Source: Methylobacterium sp. Leaf125 (GTDB taxonomy: Bacteria; Pseudomonadota; Alphaproteobacteria; Rhizobiales; Beijerinckiaceae). Taken from it: 64,000 nt of DNA. The notes below the pieces were generated by a model, which was not told the origin of the DNA, ran no database searches, and worked only from the letters and a program-made list of their open reading frames with translations. The stretch is from the NCBI RefSeq assembly GCF_001423085.1, contig NZ_LMNU01000046.1, forward strand, positions 124,001 to 188,000, in the 5' to 3' direction. This document shows positions 23,892-32,302 of the stretch, in pieces; within the stretch, counting starts at the first letter, position 1, and each line of letters starts with the position of its first letter. Both the position numbers and the translations under genes were made by a program.

Positions 23892-25499
23892 ATGACCTCG
23901 TCCGTCCTGACTGCCACCGCGGAGACCGCCTGGTCGGACCACCTCGTGGTGCTGCCGATCGTGCTGCCGATCGCCGTGGCGGGGGTGATGCTCCTGTTGG
24001 ACGAGCGACGGCGCCGGCTGAAATCGGGGCTCAGCCTCGTCACCGTGCTTCTGCTCCTCGGCATCGCCCTGATGCTGGCCCTGCGCGCCGATGCAGCGGC
24101 CCAGGTCTACCGCCTCGGCAACTGGGACGCGCCCTACGGCATCGTCCTGGTGGCCGACCGGCTCTCGGCGATGATGCTGGTGCTGGCCAGCGTCCTCGGC
24201 CTGTGCGCCCTCGTCTTCTCCTTCGCCCGCTGGGGCCGGGCCGGGCCTCGCTTCCACGGCCTGTTCCTGCTGCTCCTGATGGGCGTGAACGGGGCCTTCC
24301 TCACCGGCGACCTGTTCAACCTGTTCGTCTTCTTCGAGGTGATGCTGGCCGCCTCCTACGGCCTCGTCCTGCACGGCTCGGGCGAGACGCGGATCCGGGC
24401 CGGCCTCGGCTACATCGCCGTGAACCTGGTCGCCTCGCTGTTCTTCCTCGTCGGCGTCAGCCTGATCTACGGAACCATGGGGACGCTCAACATGGCGGAC
24501 CTCGCGCGGCGGCTCGCGGCGCCGGCGGCCGCCGAACCGGCCCTGTTCGAGATCGGCTGCGCCGTGCTGGGCATCGCCTTCCTGATCAAGTGCAGCGCCT
24601 GGCCCCTCGGCTTCTGGCTGCCGACGACCTACGCGGCGGCGAGCGCGCCCGCGGCCGCGATCCTCGCCATCCTGAGCAAGGTCGGCATCTACGTGGTGAT
24701 CCGGCTGAGCCTGCTCCTGTTCGGTTCGGGTCTGTCCGCCGGCTTCGGCCAGACCTGGATCCTCGCGGCCGGGCTTGCGACCATGGCCTACGGGACCATC
24801 GGGATCCTCGCCGCGCGGGAACTCACCCGGGCCGCGGGCTACGCCGTGATGATCTCGTCCGGCACGATGCTGGCAGTCCTGGGCACTGGCAGCGCCGCGG
24901 CGCTCGCGGGCGCCCTGTACTACCTCGTCGGATCGACGTTGGCGGCCGGAGCCCTGTTCCTCCTCGCCGAGATCCTGCAGCGCGGCCGTGCGCCGGGGCA
25001 GGCCCAGCAAGCGGTCTTTGCGGACGAGTACCGCGACCCCTTCGACGACGCCGACGCCATCGAGATCGGCCGGACGTTTCCGGCGGCGGTCGCACTGCTG
25101 GGCAGCGGCTTTCTCCTCTGCACGCTGATGCTCGCCGGTATTCCACCCCTGTCCGGGTTCGTCGGCAAGCTCGCGATGTTCACCGGACTGGCCACCGGCC
25201 CGATCACGGCCGTGGCCTGGTGGCTGATCGCCGCCCTGACGCTCTCCAGCTTCGGCACCCTGGCGCCGCTGGTGCGCCTCGGCATCCAGAACCTCTGGGT
25301 TCCGAGCGTCGACCCGCCCCCGGTCCTCCGAACGTCCGAGTTCCTGGCCCTGTCCGGACTGCTCGCCGCCTGTCTGGCCCTCGCCCTCTGGGGCGGCCCG
25401 GCCCTCGCCTATGCGGACGCCACCGTCCGTTGGCTGGCGCAACCGCAGGATTACGTCCGGGCCGTTCTCGGCGCGGCCCAGGGAGGCGCGGGCACTTGA
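23892..25499 (+). CDS. mrpD: Mrp/Mnh antiporter subunit D
   Basis: 535 residues, related to NuoM/NuoN, with about 14 membrane spans. Core motifs are FEVMLAASYGLVLHG, with the conserved Glu in a transmembrane helix, then LIKCSAWPLGFWLPTTYAAASAPAAAILAILSKVG (in parts) with membrane lysines, and the antiporter repeat ending GIPPLSGFVGKLAMFTG. Together with MrpA it forms the ion path. ATG 23892 lies 46 bases after mrpC. The last codon overlaps the mrpE TTG start (TTGA). Confidence 0.94.
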   Translation: MTSSVLTATAETAWSDHLVVLPIVLPIAVAGVMLLLDERRRRLKSGLSLVTVLLLLGIALMLALRADAAAQVYRLGNWDAPYGIVLVADRLSAMMLVLASVLGLCALVFSFARWGRAGPRFHGLFLLLLMGVNGAFLTGDLFNLFVFFEVMLAASYGLVLHGSGETRIRAGLGYIAVNLVASLFFLVGVSLIYGTMGTLNMADLARRLAAPAAAEPALFEIGCAVLGIAFLIKCSAWPLGFWLPTTYAAASAPAAAILAILSKVGIYVVIRLSLLLFGSGLSAGFGQTWILAAGLATMAYGTIGILAARELTRAAGYAVMISSGTMLAVLGTGSAAALAGALYYLVGSTLAAGALFLLAEILQRGRAPGQAQQAVFADEYRDPFDDADAIEIGRTFPAAVALLGSGFLLCTLMLAGIPPLSGFVGKLAMFTGLATGPITAVAWWLIAALTLSSFGTLAPLVRLGIQNLWVPSVDPPPVLRTSEFLALSGLLAACLALALWGGPALAYADATVRWLAQPQDYVRAVLGAAQGGAGT

Positions 25500-25984
25500 G
25501 ACGGTTCCTGCCCTACCCGCTGCTGACGGTCGGCCTCGCCCTGACCTGGCTCCTGCTGAACGCACCGGTCACACCCGGAAGCGCCGCGCTGGCGCTCCTG
25601 GTCGGGTTGTCGGTTCCCGCCGTGATGCGGGCCCTGAAGCCCCAGGCCGTGCCCCTGCGCGCGCCGGGTACCCTCGCGCGCCTCGCCGTCGTCGTCCTCT
25701 ACGACATGGTCCGGTCGAACATCGACGTCGCCCGGATCATCCTGGGGTTGCGCCGCGGCGAGCGGCGCACCGGGTTCGTGACGATCCCCCTCGACCTGCG
25801 CGAGCCCTTCGGCATCACGGTCCTGTCGATCATCCTCACCGGCACCCCCGGCACGCTCTGGGTGCAGTACGATTCGCAGACCGGCTGCCTGCTCCTGCAC
25901 GTGCTCGACTATACGGGCGGGGACGAATGGGTGCGGCGCGTGAAGGATCGCTACGAGCGCCCCCTGATGGAGGTCTTCGCATGA
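25496..25984 (+). CDS. mrpE: Mrp/Mnh antiporter subunit E
   Basis: 162 residues with two N-terminal membrane spans (YPLLTVGLALTWLLLN and SAALALLVGLSVPAVM) and a cytoplasmic C-terminal domain holding VVLYDMVRSNIDVARIIL, GFVTIPLDLREPFGITVLSIILTGTPGTLW, here quoted in parts. I chose TTG 25496 because it overlaps the mrpD stop (TTGA) and follows GGGAGG. It overlaps mrpF as ATGA. Confidence 0.92.
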   Translation: MRRFLPYPLLTVGLALTWLLLNAPVTPGSAALALLVGLSVPAVMRALKPQAVPLRAPGTLARLAVVVLYDMVRSNIDVARIILGLRRGERRTGFVTIPLDLREPFGITVLSIILTGTPGTLWVQYDSQTGCLLLHVLDYTGGDEWVRRVKDRYERPLMEVFA

Positions 25985-26265
25985 GCGCCACCACCGTTCT
26001 CGACTGGGGGCTCGGCCTCGCCCAGGGCATGCTGGTGCTGGCCATGGCGCTCGCCGCGTGGCGGATGCTACGCGGTCCGCGCGCGCAGGACCGCATCCTC
26101 GGGCTCGACACCCTCTACCTCAACGGCATGCTGGCGATCGTGGTCCATGGCATGCGCACCGGCAGCGGCCTCTACTTCGAGGCCGCGCTGATCCTCGGCA
26201 TGATCGGCTTCACCGCCACCGTGGCGCTGGCCAAGTTCCTGATGCAGGGTGAGGTGATCCAGTGA
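25981..26265 (+). CDS. mrpF: Mrp/Mnh antiporter subunit F
   Basis: 94 residues, three spans, with the family segments RMLRGPRAQDRILGLDTLY and FEAALILGMIGFTATVALAKFL. The start overlaps the mrpE stop (ATGA) and the end overlaps mrpG (GTGA), so translation of the whole set is coupled. Confidence 0.94.
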   Translation: MSATTVLDWGLGLAQGMLVLAMALAAWRMLRGPRAQDRILGLDTLYLNGMLAIVVHGMRTGSGLYFEAALILGMIGFTATVALAKFLMQGEVIQ

Positions 26266-26603
26266 GCGGCGCGGAGCTGCCGCTCTGGGCGGCCTGGCTG
26301 GTGGTCGCCCTGGCGGTCGTCGGAGCCGCCTTCGCGCTGACCGGCGCCCTCGGCCTCATCCGCCTGCGGACCTTCTACGAGCGCGTCCACGCGCCGACCC
26401 TCGGGGCGACGCTGGGCATGGCCCTGATCCTCATCAGTTCCATGCTGCTCCTGTCGCTCATCGAGGGCCGGCTCGTCCTGCGCGACGCCCTGATCGGCGT
26501 ATTCCTCACCGTGTCGACGCCCGTCACGCTCCTGCTCCTCGCGCGGGCCGCGGCACATCGCGACCGCCACGAGGGCACGCCCGGCGCGCCGCCGGAGGTC
26601 TGA
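26262..26603 (+). CDS. mrpG: Mrp/Mnh antiporter subunit G
   Basis: 113 residues with three spans. The MrpG pattern is clear: ALTGALGLIRLRTFYERVHAPTLGATLGM in parts, then SLIEGRLVLRDALIGVFLTVSTPVTLLLLARAA. It starts at GTG 26262 and completes the operon A(B)-C-D-E-F-G. The order is that of the fused-AB type of Mrp systems. Confidence 0.94.
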   Translation: MSGAELPLWAAWLVVALAVVGAAFALTGALGLIRLRTFYERVHAPTLGATLGMALILISSMLLLSLIEGRLVLRDALIGVFLTVSTPVTLLLLARAAAHRDRHEGTPGAPPEV

Positions 26604-26620
26604 CGCTCGCTCCGACCAGC

Positions 26621-26735
26621 GCCCGGCTTTGCCGGACCGGGCCGCCGCGATGGTCGCGTTCAGGGCTAAGAGGTTGATCTGGCTCGCGATTGCCGACCTG
26701 CCGGAGGCGGTCGCGCGCAGGGCGCCCTGCAACAC
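26621..26735 (-). pseudogene. Relic of a chemoreceptor signalling domain
   Basis: The minus strand reads IASQINLLALNATIAAARSG, clearly the hairpin-tip motif of methyl-accepting chemotaxis proteins (normally IA-QTNLLALNATIEAARAGE). The homology begins near 26735 and ends near 26621. Neither side continues as a signalling domain, and no start, HAMP or sensor is present. It is a short decayed fragment left between the Mrp operon and the next gene. The rest of 26604-26927 has no supported gene. Confidence 0.7.
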
Positions 26736-26927
26736 CGACGACCGGGTCCTGGGCGCGGACGGCCTCTGCCGCGGGTTCGAGGCCAGCGGCGCTCCGGTCC
26801 TGGATCGTGACGGCGCGGTGCGGGAGCGGGTCGGACACGACGCGATCCGGGCCGGGCGCTGGGGATGGGTGGCGTCGCGTCGTGCGTTTCGCGGGGCGAC
26901 GGCATCGGGCCGCCCCGGACAAATTGC

Positions 26928-27191
26928 TCAGTTGGCCGTCCGATCCGACGCGGCCGGCGCGAAGGTCCAGCCGTTCAGGGAGCGGGGAATCGGCAAGCGC
27001 GCAAGGTCCAGCCCACACGAGGCTTTGTAGGCGTGCTCCTCGGTCAGCATCTTGAGCCCCTGCTCCGCCGACTCGCAGGTTCCGAGAACGTCATGGTCCA
27101 GCAGAACCACGTAACAATCCTTCTGCGCCAGGAGCGTTCGCTGGATGCGGAGCGCTCCTTGAGGCGTGTCACAGAGCCAATAACCACCCAT
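26928..27191 (-). CDS. Hypothetical protein of 87 residues
   Basis: A small soluble protein (MGGYWLCDTPQGALRIQRTL, then CYVVLLDHDVLGTCESAEQGLKMLTEEHAYKA in two halves, ending SLNGWTFAPAASDRTAN). ATG 27191 is preceded by GGAGG eight bases upstream, which supports translation. It is divergent from soxC, with a palindrome at 27266-27281 in the shared control region. I do not recognise a family. Codon use is a little less GC-biased than around it. Confidence 0.6.
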   Translation of the reverse strand: MGGYWLCDTPQGALRIQRTLLAQKDCYVVLLDHDVLGTCESAEQGLKMLTEEHAYKASCGLDLARLPIPRSLNGWTFAPAASDRTAN

Positions 27192-27265
27192 TGCACGCAC
27201 CTCCGCCTGAGATCCGGGAGCGAGATCATGGGGCGCGCACCCGATTCCTGTCCAGAACCTTAATG

Positions 27266-27281
27266 CATACCATTTGGTATG
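27266..27281. promoter_or_regulatory. 16-bp perfect palindrome in the soxC control region
   Basis: CATACCATTTGGTATG has seven-base arms around TT and lies in an AT-rich stretch between the divergent 87-residue gene and soxC, 139 bases before the soxC start. The half-site GGTATG also occurs at 43004-43009. It is a probable operator for an unknown regulator. Confidence 0.5.
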
Positions 27282-27419
27282 ACATGCAAAATTCCGCCGG
27301 CGCGCCTGGCCTGCCGCGATGCCGGACCTTCGAAGGCCCGAGAGGGGATGACGGGGTCGGGGGAGCGGTTCTACACTCCCGCCCCCGACGACGGCCCCGA
27401 TCCGGTGAAGGAGTGCAGG

Positions 27420-28724
27420 GTGAGCGGAACAGAATCCGACGAAGACCGCCTCCGGAATACCACGCGGGTCGTGTCGAGGTCGCGCCGGTCCTTCCTGGCG
27501 CAGGGCACCGCCCTCGTCGGCGGCGGCCTGATGGCTGAACGCGCGGTGGGTCCGGCCACGGCGCAGGAATCGGCCGACGGTCCGCCCGGCGTACCGCCGT
27601 GGATGACGACCCCCGGCGCGGATACCGGGGCGCAGCCCTACGGGACGCCGTCGCCGTTCGAGAAGAACGTCGTCAAGAACATTCCGAAGACCCTCAAGCA
27701 GTATACCTCGGCCTCGGTGCGCACGCCGCTGCAGGAGCTCGACGGCATCATCACGCCCAACGGGCTGTTCTACGAGCGCCACCATGGCGGGGTCCCCGAG
27801 ATCGACCCGGCCCAGCACCGGCTGATGATCCACGGCCTGGTCGAGCGGCCCCTGGTCCTCACCATGGCGGACGTCCGGCGCTTCCCGAGCGTGTCGCAGA
27901 TCCATTTCATCGAGTGCTCGGGCAATCCCGACTTCAAGGCGATCCGGGCGGGCCGCACCGCGTCCGACCTGGTGGGGCTGGTGAGCTGCGCCGAATGGAC
28001 GGGCGTGCGCCTGAGGACGGTGCTGGAGGAGGCCGGTCTCAAGCCGGGCGCCAAGTGGGTGATCGCCGAGGGCGCGGATTCGGCCGCGCTGACCCGCAGC
28101 CTGCCGATCGCGAAGTGTCTCGACGATGCGCTGCTGGTCTACAGCCAGAACGGCGAGCGCCTGCGCCCGCAGCAGGGCTACCCCCTGCGCGTGCTGCTGC
28201 CCGGCTACGAGGGCAACATGAGCGTGAAGTGGCTGCGCCGGCTCAACGTGACGGACGAGCCGGCCTATTCCCGCGAGGAGACGGCGAAGTACACCGACCT
28301 GATGCCGGACGGGACCGCGCGGCAGTTCACCTTCACCATGGAGGCGAAGTCGGTGATCACGCGCCCCTCGGGGACGCAGCGGATCGTGCCCGGCTTCAAC
28401 GAGATCACCGGGATCGCCTGGAGCGGGCGGGGCAGGATCGCCCGGGTCGAGGTCTCGGTCGATGACGGCCGGAGCTGGCAGGAGGCGCAGCTCCAGGCAC
28501 CCGTCCTCGACAAGGCGCTGACCCGGTTCCGCCTGGCCTGGAGCTGGGGCGGAGAGGCCGCCGTGATCCAGAGCCGGGCCACCGACGAGACCGGCTACGT
28601 GCAGCCGCTCTTCTCCGCGCTGGCCGGGGCCCGGGGCCTGAACTCGTTCTATCACAACAACGCCGTCATCCCCTGGCGCATCGCGGAGAGCGGAGAGGTC
28701 TCGAATGGCTATCCCAAGGCGTGA
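27420..28724 (+). CDS. soxC: SoxC-type sulfite/sulfane dehydrogenase molybdenum subunit
   Basis: 434 residues with a twin-arginine signal (SRSRRSFLAQGTALVGGG; RR at 22-23), so it is exported folded to the periplasm. The sulfite-oxidase fold binds molybdenum cofactor through Cys166 in HFIECSGNPD; the C-terminal dimerisation domain carries GIAWSGRGRIARVEVSVDDG. SoxC with SoxD oxidises sulfane sulfur or sulfite and passes electrons to cytochrome c. The GTG at 27420 follows AAGGAG by six bases and gives a normal Tat leader. The soxD start overlaps its end by 20 bases. No soxXYZAB is nearby. Confidence 0.9.
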   Translation: MSGTESDEDRLRNTTRVVSRSRRSFLAQGTALVGGGLMAERAVGPATAQESADGPPGVPPWMTTPGADTGAQPYGTPSPFEKNVVKNIPKTLKQYTSASVRTPLQELDGIITPNGLFYERHHGGVPEIDPAQHRLMIHGLVERPLVLTMADVRRFPSVSQIHFIECSGNPDFKAIRAGRTASDLVGLVSCAEWTGVRLRTVLEEAGLKPGAKWVIAEGADSAALTRSLPIAKCLDDALLVYSQNGERLRPQQGYPLRVLLPGYEGNMSVKWLRRLNVTDEPAYSREETAKYTDLMPDGTARQFTFTMEAKSVITRPSGTQRIVPGFNEITGIAWSGRGRIARVEVSVDDGRSWQEAQLQAPVLDKALTRFRLAWSWGGEAAVIQSRATDETGYVQPLFSALAGARGLNSFYHNNAVIPWRIAESGEVSNGYPKA

Positions 28725-29328
28725 CGGCGCCGCGCGCCCGATGGGCGCGAGTCCCGCGACCACCCCGGCCGCCATCGGCTTTTCCGCCATCGGCTTGGCC
28801 GCACTCACCCTGGCCGCGCTCACCCTGGCCGCGCTCACCCTGGTCGGCCCGGCCTCGGCCGAGACCCGCTACGGGATCGGGCGCCCCGCCACCGCGGCGG
28901 AGATCGCCGCCTGGAACATCGACATCGACCGGGACGGCCGCAAGCTTCCGCCGGGCCGCGGCAGCGTCGCCCAGGGCGGCACGCTCTTCGCCGAGCGCTG
29001 CGCCGCCTGCCACGGCGAGAAGGCCGAAGGCGGCCTCGGCGACCGGCTCGTGGGCGGCCAGGGCACGCTCGCCTCGGCCACGCCGGTGAAGACGGTCGGC
29101 AGTTTCTGGCCCTATGCCCCGACGCTGTTCGACTACGTCCGCCGCGCCATGCCGATGAACGCGCCGCAATCGCTCACGGACGACGAGGTCTACGCCGTGG
29201 TCGGCTACCTGCTGAACCTGAACGGCCTGGTGCCGGACGACGCCGTCCTGGAGGCCAGGACGCTCGCCGCCGTGCGGATGCCCAACCGCGACGGCTTCGT
29301 GCCGGATCCGCGCCCCGACGTGCCCTGA
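28705..29328 (+). CDS. soxD: SoxD-like mono-heme cytochrome c
   Basis: 207 residues. A long signal region ends near ASA-E at about 52. It contains three copies of LAALT encoded by 15-bp tandem repeats (28795-28839). One heme site CAACH lies at 99-103; a methionine in RRAMPMNAP is the likely axial ligand. It begins YGIGRPATAAEIAAWNIDIDRDG, the usual SoxD opening. Classical SoxD has two hemes and about 380 residues, so this is a short, one-heme form. It is co-translated with soxC (20-base overlap) and should accept its electrons in the periplasm. Confidence 0.87.
   Translation: MAIPRRDGAARPMGASPATTPAAIGFSAIGLAALTLAALTLAALTLVGPASAETRYGIGRPATAAEIAAWNIDIDRDGRKLPPGRGSVAQGGTLFAERCAACHGEKAEGGLGDRLVGGQGTLASATPVKTVGSFWPYAPTLFDYVRRAMPMNAPQSLTDDEVYAVVGYLLNLNGLVPDDAVLEARTLAAVRMPNRDGFVPDPRPDVP
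28795..28839 (+). repeat. 15-bp tandem repeat inside the soxD signal sequence
   Basis: Three consecutive 15-base units (TTGGCCGCACTCACC once, CTGGCCGCGCTCACC twice) encode LAALT each. Unit number changes would lengthen or shorten the signal peptide by five residues without a frameshift. Confidence 0.8.
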
Positions 29329-29386
29329 GGCGCGGCCGGAAGCCGGGGCCTCGGCTGCCGGGCTTGAGTCAGCGGCCCGGCTCGAC

Positions 29387-30403
29387 TCAGCTGCCCGGCT
29401 TGGCGTGGACGTTGGCGAAGAACAGCTCTCGCCAGTCCTGGGCGCCGCGGCGGATCACCTTGGTGCGGGCCATGAAGGTCACCACGGGGAGGATCGCCTG
29501 GGGCGTGGTCGTGAAGGTGACCTGGGGCGAGGCCAGGATCGACGCGATCAGGCCGACATCGGAGCCGTCGCGGGCGAGGCGCGCATAGGCCGCGGCGGCG
29601 GCCCGGGGGTCGCCCGCGATGGACGCCACCGCCTCCTCGAGAGCGGCCGTGAAGGCGGCATGGACGGTGGGGTTGGCCTCCACGAAGGCGGCGGTAGCCC
29701 AGACCACGTTGAAGGTCGAGGGCCCGCCGAGCACGTCGAAGCTGTTGAGGATCGTCCGGATGCCGGGCCTGCGCAGCTCCAGCTCCTGGATCGGCGCGGC
29801 GGTGAAATGCGCGGTCACCTCCTGGCCGGCCAGGAGCGCGGCCATGCCGTCCGGGTGCGACAGGGTCACGGTCAGGCGGTCGAGGTCGTTCCGCCGCGCC
29901 GCGCCGAGTTCCTTCTCGGCCGCCATCTGCAGGAACATGGCCTGGACCGAGACCTTCACGGCGGGCAGCGCGATCTTGTCCCGGTCGGTGAAGTCGGCCA
30001 GCGACCGGATGCGCTCCGCGTTGGTGTTCATGAGGAGCGGCATGGCGTTCATCGCCGCCACGCCCTTCACCGCCAGGCCGGTGCCCTCGGTCTTGGACCA
30101 GAGCAGGACGAGGGGCGGCACGCCGCCGGCCACGAACTGGATCGAGCCCGACAGGAGCGCATCGTTCATCGCGGCCCCGCCCGCTAGGGTGACGTAGCGG
30201 GCGGCGAGCCCCGTCAGGCCCCGGGCCGCGGCGTGCTTCTGGAGCAGGCCCTGGTCCTCCATCAGCATCAGCGGCAGGTGCCCCAGGCTCGGCTGGCGCG
30301 CGATGCTGACCGCCTGCACCTCGGCCCGGGCCGGGCGCAGGCCCGCGAGGAGGGGCAGTCCCGCGCCGAGCAGCCCCCGGGCCAGTACGTCGCGTCGGCG
30401 CAT
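29387..30403 (-). CDS. ABC transporter substrate-binding protein (NMT1/SsuA-like), copy 2
   Basis: 338 residues with an N-terminal signal (RRRDVLARGLLGAGLPLLAG, RR near the start, possibly Tat). The mature part is a periplasmic binding protein of the NMT1/SsuA type: LGHLPLMLMEDQGLLQKHAA, GGAAMNDALLSGSIQFVAGG, DKIALPAVKVSVQAMFLQMAAEKE in parts, FDVLGGPSTFNVVWA. It is clearly a paralogue of the protein at 37067-38128 and is the last gene of the nine-gene minus-strand operon. ATG 30403 follows GGGAGGT. The ligand is unknown; the family binds sulfonates, nitrate, aromatic acids or pyrimidines. Confidence 0.88.
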   Translation of the reverse strand: MRRRDVLARGLLGAGLPLLAGLRPARAEVQAVSIARQPSLGHLPLMLMEDQGLLQKHAAARGLTGLAARYVTLAGGAAMNDALLSGSIQFVAGGVPPLVLLWSKTEGTGLAVKGVAAMNAMPLLMNTNAERIRSLADFTDRDKIALPAVKVSVQAMFLQMAAEKELGAARRNDLDRLTVTLSHPDGMAALLAGQEVTAHFTAAPIQELELRRPGIRTILNSFDVLGGPSTFNVVWATAAFVEANPTVHAAFTAALEEAVASIAGDPRAAAAAYARLARDGSDVGLIASILASPQVTFTTTPQAILPVVTFMARTKVIRRGAQDWRELFFANVHAKPGS

Positions 30404-30452
30404 GTGAACCTCCCTGGACCGGACTCGCGAGGGTGGGGGCGGTCGGCCCGCC

Positions 30453-32183
30453 TTACGGAGCGGAGACCTTCGGCCGGCGGATCACCGGGGCGGGCACGCT
30501 GTCGATCAGCACGTTGAGGCAGGCCGGCAGGCCGCTGGCATGGGCCTCCTCCAGCGCCCCGGGCAGGTCCTCGGCCCGGGTCACGAGGGCGCCGTGGCCG
30601 CCGAGCGCCGTGACGACGCGGTCGTAGCGGGAGCTGAGGAGGTCGCAGTGGCGGGCCCGCGCCGCGCCGTACTGGCGCAGCTGGATCTGGTACTCGGCGT
30701 TCCAGCGGGCATCGTTGCCCACCACCGCGATGAAAGGCAGGCCGTAGCGCACGGCGGTGTCGAACTCGGCCATGTGGAAGCCGAAGGTGCCGTCCCCCAG
30801 GACCGCCACCACGGGCCCCGCCGGGTCGTGGAGCCGGGCCGCCAGGGCGAAGGGCAGCGAGGCCCCGATGGTGCCCGAGACCCCGTTGATGAGGCGCCGG
30901 GGGGCCTGCACCAGGGCCTGGGGCCATTGCCCGATCTCGCCCCCGTCGCAGATCAGCGTGCCGCCGGGATGCCGGTCGAGGAAGGCGGCGACCCCGCGGC
31001 ACAGCTCCACCGGATGGAGGCGGCCCTCGGGACCGCGCCGGTCGTCCCAGTCCGCGGGCCGGTACGCCACCGCGGCCCGCACGGCGGCCGGCCAGTCCGT
31101 CCCGTCGCCGGGGCGGCGCGCCGCGTCGGAGGAGCGTGCGCGGCAGGATCGGGCCAGGGCCGCGAGGGTCGCCAGCGCATCGCCCGCGCCCGCGACGGCG
31201 AGGCGGGCCGGGTCGACCCGCGCGACGAGGGTGGGATCGGGGTCGATGACGACGAAGCGGCAGGCCGGCGCCACCGCGGGCGCCTCGCCGAACTTCAGGG
31301 TGAAGTCGAGGGGCTTGCCCACGAGCACGAGGCAGTCGGCCTGGGCCAGCACCTCGGCGAAGGCACCGAGACTCGGATCGTTGAGGCCGCGCGGGCTTTC
31401 CATGCCGAGGACCGGCAGGCCCGAGGCCGCCTCCAGCGCCGCCATCCGGGCGCGCCCCGCGGCGCCGCAGGCGACCGGGCCGCACAGGATCAGCGGGCGC
31501 TGCGCCCGGCCGAGCTCCGCCATCACCGCCGCGACGAGGTCGGCGCCAGGCTCGCCGGCCCGGATCGCGGCCTCGGCCGGGGCCGAGGAAGGAGGGGCGG
31601 CCGCGGCGGGGGCCGAGGAAGGGGGGGCGGCCTCGGCTGGGACTGAGGAAGGAGGGACGGCCTGGGCCGGTGCCTCCAGGAGGTCGACCGGCAGGCTGAG
31701 ATGCACGGGCCCCGGCCGGCCCTCGCGGGCGATCCGCAGGGCCCGGGCGATGTCGTCCGCCAGGGTGTCGACGGAGGCGGCGGTCCACGAGGCCTTGGTC
31801 ATCGGCCGGGCGATGTCGGCCTGGGCGAGTTCCTGGAAGGCGCCGCGCCCGATCTCCGACAGGCCGGCATGCCCCGAGAGCAGCAGGACCGGGCTCTCCG
31901 CCGCCAGCGCGGTGAACAGGGCGGCGGCACCGTTGGTCTGCCCCTGGCCGCCGGTGACCAGGGCGACGCCGACCTCCCCGGTCAGGCGCCCCCAGGCATC
32001 GGCCATGTGCACGCAGGCGGCCTCCTGGCGGACATGCACCACCGCGATGTCCGTGCCCAGCAGGGCGTCGAAGATCGGCATGATGTGGTTGCCCGACAGG
32101 GTGAAGATGCGGCGGACGCCGAGGCGCTCCAGCGTCTCGACGACGATGTCGGCGCCGCGCGGCCGGCCCGGGGACTGGTCCAT
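30453..32183 (-). CDS. Thiamine-diphosphate-dependent enzyme (acetolactate synthase/decarboxylase family)
   Basis: 576 residues. The N-terminal ThDP-binding half (FTLSGNHIMPIFDALL) carries the catalytic Glu54 in VRQEAACVHMADAWGR. The central domain is about 215-340. The C-terminal half has the diphosphate motif GDGTFGFHMAEFD followed after about 25 residues by VVGNDARWN. At 170-215 there is a variable Pro/Ser/Ala linker from 30-bp tandem repeats. Such enzymes cleave or join bonds next to a keto group of 2-oxo acids. No hallmark of sulfoacetaldehyde acetyltransferase or oxalyl-CoA decarboxylase is obvious. It lies between the flavoprotein and a binding-protein gene, so it probably performs the C-C step of the pathway. 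Confidence 0.85.
   Translation of the reverse strand: MDQSPGRPRGADIVVETLERLGVRRIFTLSGNHIMPIFDALLGTDIAVVHVRQEAACVHMADAWGRLTGEVGVALVTGGQGQTNGAAALFTALAAESPVLLLSGHAGLSEIGRGAFQELAQADIARPMTKASWTAASVDTLADDIARALRIAREGRPGPVHLSLPVDLLEAPAQAVPPSSVPAEAAPPSSAPAAAAPPSSAPAEAAIRAGEPGADLVAAVMAELGRAQRPLILCGPVACGAAGRARMAALEAASGLPVLGMESPRGLNDPSLGAFAEVLAQADCLVLVGKPLDFTLKFGEAPAVAPACRFVVIDPDPTLVARVDPARLAVAGAGDALATLAALARSCRARSSDAARRPGDGTDWPAAVRAAVAYRPADWDDRRGPEGRLHPVELCRGVAAFLDRHPGGTLICDGGEIGQWPQALVQAPRRLINGVSGTIGASLPFALAARLHDPAGPVVAVLGDGTFGFHMAEFDTAVRYGLPFIAVVGNDARWNAEYQIQLRQYGAARARHCDLLSSRYDRVVTALGGHGALVTRAEDLPGALEEAHASGLPACLNVLIDSVPAPVIRRPKVSAP
31570..31659 (-). repeat. 30-bp tandem repeat in the ThDP-enzyme gene
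   Basis: Three imperfect 30-base units (31570-31599, 31600-31629, 31630-31659) encode ten-residue repeats of the form PPSSxPAxAA between the first and second domains of the enzyme. The period keeps frame. Confidence 0.8.
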
Positions 32184-32210
32184 GACGTCTCTCTCCGCGC
32201 TCCGTCGGAT

Positions 32211-32302
32211 GGGGGTGCGGCCTCAGGCGGCCGCGTTGAGGGGGTGCGGCCTCCGGCGGCCGCGTCGAGGTGGGGGTGCGGCCTCAGGCGGCCGCGTCGA
32301 GG
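32211..32302. repeat. Triplicated 30-bp segment at the 3' end of the flavoprotein gene
   Basis: Three near-identical copies of about 30 bases (32211-32240, 32241-32270, 32272-32302; unit GGGGGTGCGGCCTCAGGCGG and on). The third copy contains the last codons and stop of the flavoprotein gene; the other two lie in the spacer before the ThDP-enzyme gene and repeat that coding end. Confidence 0.8.
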
